From: Oscheius sp. JU75
Taxonomy: Eukaryota > Nematoda > Chromadorea > Rhabditida > Rhabditidae
Reading direction: 5' to 3'
Assembly (NCBI GenBank): GCA_037178855.1
Contig: JASJZC010000006.1
Span: 9,590,501-9,654,500 of the forward strand
DNA length: 64,000 bases
Shown: piece by piece, positions 58,101-64,000 of the stretch
How positions within the stretch are numbered: the stretch's first letter is position 1
Layout: the number at the start of each line of letters is the position of its first letter
Notes under the pieces: generated by a model
The model's database searches: none
What the model was told of the DNA's origin: nothing
The model's input: the letters and a program-made list of their open reading frames with translations, nothing else
Position numbers and translations under genes: made by a program

Positions 58101-60898
58101 TTTTTCAGCTTTTTGATGTTTTGTATAGTTGTAGCCCTTATTCAGCTTTAGAGCATTGCAGAACATCGCAAAGCTAGAAAATCTTGTCTTGACCTAGTAA
58201 GAAGGCACGAATTATGCGCGATCTCGAAACCTGCTAGTCGCGACCGTACCACCTCGAAAGCTCAGATACTGGCTATCCAAGACAGTACGGGCGGGAAACT
58301 AATGGGTTCTAGATAGGTTTTTCGAGCATTTTGATGTTCTGCAAAGTTGTAGCTCTTCATCTGTGCTACAACCCTGCAGAGCATCCCGAGGTTCAAAAAA
58401 AAATGTCTTGACCCCTAAAACAGCAGCGTAAGCAGTTGAAAAGTTGGCCTCCCTCTGGGCGATATGCGTACAGCAAGATGATTTTCAGCCAGACCAGCTC
58501 TGTCTTCGCTCTTCTCCGATTTCTATTTTATCGTGGACAATTCTGGCCCCCAGGCTGCCGATCTCCCGAATGTTAAGTCCTTCATTCTGAAGTTCGTTGA
58601 GCAGCTGACCGTCTCTTCTCATAAGTCTCAAGTGAGCATTGTTCCCTTCTCCGATGATGTCAACAGCCCGCTCGATCTCAGCACCGACTTGGCGGTAAGA
58701 CGGCAGGTTCCACAAAATAGAACTTTGACAGACGGTATCGAACTACATCAACAATTGGAAGACTCCCACTTCGAACACTTCCAATATTACAGCGTACGTT
58801 TCTTTTCGATCCGAAATTGTATCTAAACTTCAGGGCTATCAACTACGTCCAGGCCAGTGTCAATCCAAACAAGACCTCCCATGTCATATACCTGATTGGA
58901 AATCAGTCAACCATTGGAGCCGACTCAGCCCAGAATCTTTGGAGCGTCACTGACTCTTTCGTCCTGGACTACAGTAAAACAAATTACGGTGGAAATCTTA
59001 CTAGTGATCCTAGCACACTGTTCAGGTGAATTTCAGTCCAGAAACTGAGAAATTAGTCATGTTATAGTATTAACGTAAGTACCGACTTGCTGAACTGGGT
59101 TGACTCTTTCCCAGTCACTGGAAACAACCAGATGACTCAGTTCTTCTATGCCGTACAGGACTCGGAAGACCGGGCCGATTTCGCCAATTTCCCACAGAAG
59201 GAAGTACAGGCTGATATTATGATCTTCTTAGATGAGACCGGCCTGAGTCCTGCCGACTTCACTTCGGTCAGTTTATTAGACAGAGAGAGAGAGAGAGAGA
59301 GAGAAAAGACCCTTTTGAGGAAGTCTTTTGTAGGTGAAGCAATTCCTCGCCGACTTTGTGAACCAGTTCACAATTGGGCCTTTGGACACCCAGTTCGCTC
59401 TCCAGTGCTTCAATGCCGAGGTGATTAAAGAAGCTGGCTGGCACTTCTATGACAGTATCAACAACGACGATCTCCTGGAAAGGATCGATAATCTAACACT
59501 GACCAACAGCGCCGCTGACCAGCCCGCTGATCTCGCCGGAGCCGTCGAGCAGGGACTGTCCTACTTCCTCCAGCCTGTCAATGGCTGGAGAGATTCCGTC
59601 AGCACCTACACTGTCATCCTCACCAATACCAACAGTTTTGCCAACTCTTCTGAAGACGAATCTCTGATCAGCAGCCTCCAATCCCAGTCCCAAGTCTTTG
59701 CCATCAGTATGAACGGAACACAGAGTGACTACGTCTCCCAATGGATCAACACGAACTTCTATGAGACTTCTGATAGTCCTCAGGATTTGAATATTGAAAA
59801 CGGGGCAGGCAACAATCTCTCTCAGGCCATCAATGCTGGTAAGGAACTTGTACTTTCAAATGACTAACAGTTCTTTAGACTACAAGCAGCAAATATACCC
59901 ACCATACACTGCTCTGAATGCCACATCAGCTGACTTCATCTTCCTTGTGGACAACGTCAATGCTTCGCAGTACAGAGATGCGGTTAGTTTATTAACATAG
60001 GGTCATAGGTTTCTGCTGATTCGACCACACAGTCCAAGGGCAGTTCGGAGCCTTACAGAGTGAGACAGTCGAACTCGAACCCGATTAACTCTTGAAACCT
60101 TCCATGTCAGCGATCACCATATTGAAACCAGAGGGCAGAACAAAGGCCAAGGTAGTAAGAAGACTCAGAAACAGTCGAGGCAGACCCAATGATGACAGGC
60201 TTCTCCATGGGCTGTTTGGGAAAACAACTGACTGTTACTTGGCCCCTTCCCACCTCTGACCCTTACACTTCCAGATATCCCAATTCCTCCTCAATTTTGT
60301 GGCTGCCGTCGGAACTGAGGGTACTTCTCATGTATCGGTCATCAGTTACAACTCGATCAATTTCATCCAAGATTCCACTTGGACACTCCTTTTATCCACT
60401 AAGGGACAAAATATTTTAACTACTCGACTAACAGAAATCAGCGTCTCGAATGATACAAATCCTGCCAATCTCAACGCGTTTGTCATTTTTTTTGTGCTAA
60501 GGTAGATAGATTTTCAGAGCCGTGGGTCTGTTTGCGGGATCACCCATGTCGTTCGGAGTGGACTCCTCGAGACCTGTCTTTGTCATTTCTTTGTTTAGCT
60601 CACAGACGTATGTTGCACTTTTTGAGTATTTCAGTTTTGTAGATTGTCGTCTAACCTATCACCGACTGTCATGACCAATGTCAACTTGAACTTCTTCACA
60701 TATGCCATCCAGTATGGCGCAAATAGTTCTCCACTTCCATATCTCCAATCTTTCCTGGGCAGCGACTACTCAGAAAACTGGCTCTATGTGAAAGATCTCA
60801 GCAGTTACAGTACCGCTCAGAACAATGTCTTCAACCAGCTGAATACCTACATCCAGTCCGAATATGCGGCATGGAAGAATAACAATTCTTCAAATTAA
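52158..60898 (+). CDS. Giant type II membrane protein: SEA plus eight vWA domains
   Basis: Predicted cell-surface or secreted adhesion protein of 1,899 residues. The 32 exons all keep phase: 52158-52287, 52324-52499, 52537-52628, 52668-52786, 52826-53034, 53075-53181, 53355-53543, 53583-53794, 53977-54269, 54307-54383, 54678-54864, 54901-55131, 55329-55552, 55593-55766, 55805-55998, 56302-56372, 56412-56537, 56573-56664, 56701-56784, 56964-57184, 57313-57769, 57802-57943, 57981-58056, 58489-58694, 58732-58793, 58834-59025, 59068-59266, 59334-59838, 59879-59982, 60275-60477, 60518-60607, 60643-60898. Residues 11-36 are one transmembrane anchor, followed by a Cys-rich neck (44-62) and a SEA-like module (about 65-170, QGTSVVINSF). 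vWA starts follow: VFLIDASMP, LLFLVDESLS, ITFVIEVSEA, IVLILHASSA, VTLLIDASQQ, FYFIVDNSGP, IMIFLDETGL and FIFLVDNVNA. Only the second keeps DxSxS. Thr/Pro linkers precede domains 2 and 5. Ligand unknown. Confidence 0.85.
54522..54585 (-). repeat. tRNA-like element (vWA gene intron)
   Basis: Minus strand: CATAGCGCAGTCAGTAAGAG, then TTCCGACTAGGAA and B box GGGTTCGATCTTC. Related to the Arg-like copies. Confidence 0.55.
55180..55285. repeat. Foldback element copy (vWA gene intron)
   Basis: CCGATGTTCTGCAAAATTGT, a loop, then CCAACTTTGCAGAACATCGG. The arms match in at least 17 of 20 positions. Confidence 0.75.
58075..58195. repeat. Foldback element copy (vWA gene intron)
   Basis: GGGGTCAAGAGATTTTTCAG, GATGTTTTGTATAGTTGTAG, a loop, then GCATTGCAGAACATCGCAAA and GTCTTGACC: outer and inner arms are both visible. 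Confidence 0.75.
58305..58415. repeat. Foldback element copy (vWA gene intron)
   Basis: GATGTTCTGCAAAGTTGTAG, CTCTTCATCTGTG, then CTACAACCCTGCAGAGCATC and GTCTTGACCCC. Between this and the previous copy lies GTACGGGCGGGAAA, the inverse of the flank seen near 21240 and 45275. Confidence 0.75.
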
Positions 60899-60914
60899 TA
60901 TATACATATACTCT

Positions 60915-60920
60915 AATAAA
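60915..60920 (+). promoter_or_regulatory. Poly(A) signal of the vWA gene
   Basis: AATAAA 17 bp after the stop codon. Confidence 0.7.
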
Positions 60921-62279
60921 TTGGATTACTTACGTGGCCCAGTGACAGAGCGACAGATGTCGCACTACTCTTTTGTTATCAGGTTTGCTGTCTCTCTGTA
61001 GCTCTGTCTCTTGTACTCTGTTTCTTTGATACTCTGTATGTCCTGCCTCTGTCCGTAAAAGCCAACCAACAACTGTTCTGGTTAACTTCTCTCTTCCTAA
61101 CTCTGCAATTTCATACCTTCAGTTGACTGTCTTAGACAGTTGGTCCTGTCAATCTATCGACGTTCTCGTCTTGTCCAGGCCGATCCGCAGCTCAATAAGA
61201 AAGTCCGCACTCTCCTTATGCCCGAAGTTTTGTCAACTTCCGTTGCAAACTGAAAGCGTGACATTGAAGTACCAAGTTCTGCTCTAGCTTTTGTCTCTCT
61301 GGGCGATAAGCGAAAGTCAAGACAAGTTATTTTCATGCACACTTTGTGACAATTGTCCAAAGACAGTTCTCGCTTTGTGCTGCTAGCGTACGGATGGTCT
61401 TCTCTGCTCCGAAGGATTCTATCACATGTCTTTGCTCGCGTCTCTTCTACCAGGGTATGCTCATTTTGTTGACATACAGAGAGACAGAGAGACTAAGATA
61501 CAGAGACATTGTGATTAGCGCCTCAGACATTTGCGAGAGCCTGTAAAGTGGCAGCTGCTTGTGAATCCACCACAAGTTGCAGCCATCCGCGTAAGATGGT
61601 GTTATTCACGGTTTTGCCGACTTCGAGGGGTATCCAATGGATCCACATGTTTGGTACAGTTCTTGGAGACCTTCGGAGCCATTTGGAAAGCCTGACAGTG
61701 CTCAATTCCAGCGCCAAATTTCTGCTGACAGACAGTGACAGTGATAGCGACACCGAGACGGGAAGATCGAAAGACAGAACGACAAAAACAGTTACTGATA
61801 GTACGATTTTTTCCCTCTAGTTTCAGGATTTCGGACGGCTGAGGTTCGGATGCTGTCACTGTCTCTGTCACCAATTCTACCTGCCCCCACGAATCTTTCA
61901 AATCTTCATTTAGTTCATTTAACGGCTGCAGGCGCAAAGGCCCAGTATGTTACTGATGTTCAGTTGTTTCAAGTTCTGGGCATGTGCTCAGTTTGTGTTT
62001 GAGAGTGTTTTGTAAGCAAGCCCTGTCTCCCTGTCCCTGCCTATCTATACCTGTATTTTGAAAACGATTCTTTATTTAGTAGTACCTTTTTCTGTTGGCT
62101 CGGAACCAAATCCGTGGTTTCGGGTCGAGGCAGCGCCCCTTCTCGCAAACTCCCTTTGGCTCTTTCGCATCAGCCAGAAGACAGAGGACCTAAAAATAGT
62201 TCAATCGAAGTTTTTAACGGTTTACCAAGAGAAGAAGAAGAAGGAGACGACGCATTTGGTGACTGACTGTACCTTGTTT

Positions 62280-62489
62280 GTTCAAAGGAAAAGAGGAGGA
62301 AAACAGGGGGCGTAAGGCTACAAACGGAACGCCGAAGAGAAACAATAATAACACAATTGGAGGAGTCTTATTCATCCGCATTCTCACATCTACGAATTCG
62401 ATTTGTGGCAGGGGCGAAGGGTCGTAGCGGGTCTTAATGATTTGTCTCGATCTCTGACTTAACTCGTTAAGGTCACTTCCGAATGACAT
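62280..62489 (-). CDS. Possible first exon of a single-pass membrane protein
   Basis: An ATG at 62489 opens MSFGSDLNELSQRSRQIIKT, then a hydrophobic stretch (PPIVLLLFLFGVPFVALRP) like a signal anchor. The end is uncertain: a donor could lie after VPF near 62325, or the frame can run to 62214. No acceptor precedes the ATG and no later exon is convincing. It may be real or chance. Confidence 0.25.
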
Positions 62490-63712
62490 CTTGTCACTTT
62501 TCCCCAGACGGAAAGGACTCTCTCTCTCTCTCTCTCTCTCCTGGCCGGAGACAGAGAGGGTTCAAAATATGTGATTTTCTCTCACTGAACGTTGAATTCC
62601 AGAAAACCCTTGAGCCTCTGAAAATGAACGGCTCCTCCACACGAGACCTCTTCTCCTCTTGCCTAAACAACAATCACACCAAAAAACATTTTTTCACCTG
62701 CTGTTTTTTCAAAGAATACTACTGAAAAAACACAGTCACTCTACTCATTTCGCCATATTTTCTTTCAAGTTCTTAAAAAAAAGCATAGCTTTATTTTTCG
62801 CATTTTGGAGCTACCCCTATCCCTTTTCTACTCTACTCTAGACCTGTCAGTTTTGGCTATACAGCGTAGCTACCATGCCATTCTCGGTCTCTCAACCTGT
62901 CTCAGATAGACAGAGAGACAGAAAGGCATGTGGGGTGGTTGACAGATGTATCTATCAAAAATAGAACTATCATGACAAGCGGAAAGTAGTAATACTAACC
63001 TATCCTCAAGAGGTGATTCGACACTATAAATTGTCGGAGGATGTCAGAAGGGCCTGTAAGTTGACAGAAGTTGCCAGTAGTAGTCCGCGTAAGACAGAGA
63101 AAGCAAAGACACACGAGTATTCCAAAATAGACCACCAGCATACGTCAGCTTTCTCATAAAAAACCTATCTTTCAGACAAGGAGATAGAAACACAGGGAGA
63201 CAGAGACACAGGGGCACAGAGACGCAGAGACAGAGAGACGAGGGACAGAGAGGCAGAGAGACTGAGGAACGGCTCGATCGTAGTCTCAATCCACTGTTTG
63301 TAGAGCAAAAATTAAAAAAAAAAGTACGATCAAATGACTCTGCTATCTTCGATTATTCAACTCCACCTGCCAGGCTCTTTCTCAGCTTCGAACCCCTGAA
63401 CAACCTCTCGATCAGAGAGCTGCGTCTCCCTGCTGATTATGTTGAAAAGGACACACACGGCTCCTGCCTCCCTCTCTGCCTCATTGGCCTCATTCGGACA
63501 TCCTGTTTCGGGGGTTCCTACGGATTAAAAATCGGGGACTTTAATCAAGCAGAGACGTCTCGCTCTTTTATTGTCTCTTGAACCCTCTCTTCGTCACTTT
63601 CACCTGTTTTTCATAAAAATACTCTCACTCATTGTCATTATCCCTGCCTCTCGATGTTGGCAGATCCTTCGGTTCGTTTGCTCTTTAGTGTGAGAAATGC
63701 AAAACAACTTGA

Positions 63713-63780
63713 GTCCTGGGATCCGAACCCCGGATTCGCTGACCAATGGCTGCGCCACTTGGCACTGCGCTATTGAGGCG
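63713..63780 (-). repeat. tRNA-like element
   Basis: Minus strand: CAATAGCGCAGTGCCAAGTG, B box GGGGTTCGGATCCC. One of the best-kept copies of the GCGCAGTGGCAAGTGGC subgroup. Confidence 0.55.
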
Positions 63781-63924
63781 AGTGGCTGCCGAAAATCGTA
63801 GTACACTACGATCTTCAGGTACGAGGAGGACTGCATTTTGAACAGTGCCTCAGATATAAAATATTTGGGAGTTTGGCTTCACTGCCGCTTTTTTACAGTA
63901 ATAAATATATTTTAGAAGGAAGAC

Positions 63925-64000
63925 ATGGAATTTCTGACCTTTTTCGTCTGGCTCCATTATGTGACTACGGGTCTGGGAATGGTTCTGAACACCATCCTTC
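63925..64000 (+). CDS. Start of a chemoreceptor-like 7TM gene (cut by window end)
   Basis: An ATG at 63925, 9 nt after an acceptor (ATATTTTAG), opens a hydrophobic segment: MEFLTFFVWLHYVTTGLG followed by MVLNTIL. This resembles TM1 of nematode serpentine chemoreceptors, with the G..LN..L pattern. Only 25 codons are in the window, so the family is a guess. Confidence 0.5.
   Translation, partial: MEFLTFFVWLHYVTTGLGMVLNTIL

Larger units (their letters stand above)
60899..63924. other. Intergenic region, no firm gene
   Basis: About 3 kb. The left end has the vWA gene 3' UTR. It contains perfect TC/GAGACA tracts (62517-62541, 63180-63264) and a tRNA-like copy (63713-63780). Only one weak exon candidate (minus strand, near 62.4 kb) is seen. 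Confidence 0.5.

Noticed and set aside
61523-61937. Possible exon pair on the minus strand near 61.6-61.9 kb
   Set aside because: Some codon bias, but no start, consistent splice sites or domain could be found.
1-64000. CRISPR arrays, bacterial operons, rRNA genes or prophage
   Set aside because: Spliceosomal introns throughout, no regularly spaced direct repeats with unique spacers, no rRNA-like sequence seen.

Overview
This window looks like eukaryotic, intron-dense animal DNA, most likely from a nematode. That assignment is inference. It rests on the globin type, the nematode-style seven-transmembrane receptors, 3' splice sites of the TTTTCAG type, very short introns (mostly 35-41 bp), and splice acceptors lying a few bases upstream of most start codons, which suggests spliced-leader trans-splicing. 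I rebuilt the gene models by hand from splice sites and checked that reading frame is kept across every junction. Exon ends are therefore predictions, not transcript-supported.

Layout, left to right: a rhodopsin-like GPCR (+, 1271-3817); coatomer epsilon (-, 3945-5738); a small membrane RING-like gene (-, 6393-6863) whose 3' half is repeated upstream as a nearly perfect inverted copy (7015-7424); endonuclease G (-, 7619-9144) just downstream of a C2H2 zinc-finger gene (-, 9325-10674), a possible operon; about 5 kb of repeat-rich DNA; the RabGAP EVI5 (+, 15622-24105); about 4 kb without genes; a globin with disordered extensions (+, 28275-31960); SRP receptor alpha (-, 32204-36522); a four-pass membrane protein (+, 38612-39797); a two-domain Myb/SANT-like protein (-, 40313-41888); a C2H2/AT-hook nuclear protein with a transposase-derived type of domain (-, 42308-46288); a CAP-domain protein (-, 47038-48023); a 1,899-residue type II membrane protein with a SEA domain and eight tandem von Willebrand A domains (+, 52158-60898); and the first exon of a chemoreceptor-like gene cut by the window end (+, 63925-64000).

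The housekeeping genes serve vesicle coat (COPE), ER targeting (SRPRA), mitochondrial DNA breakdown (ENDOG) and Rab regulation (EVI5). They do not form one pathway. Between and inside the genes are several repeat families: a foldback (hairpin-forming) element of about 110 bp seen 11 times, at least 13 tRNA-derived elements with recognisable A or B boxes, clusters of TCTGTCAAC-like words, and many CTCTGT/GAGACA microsatellites.

The most unusual items are the eight-vWA protein, in which only one domain keeps the canonical DxSxS metal site; the inverted duplication at 6178-7424; the foldback family; a perfect 42-bp palindrome arm pair in an EVI5 intron; and a GC-AG intron inside the EVI5 TBC domain.
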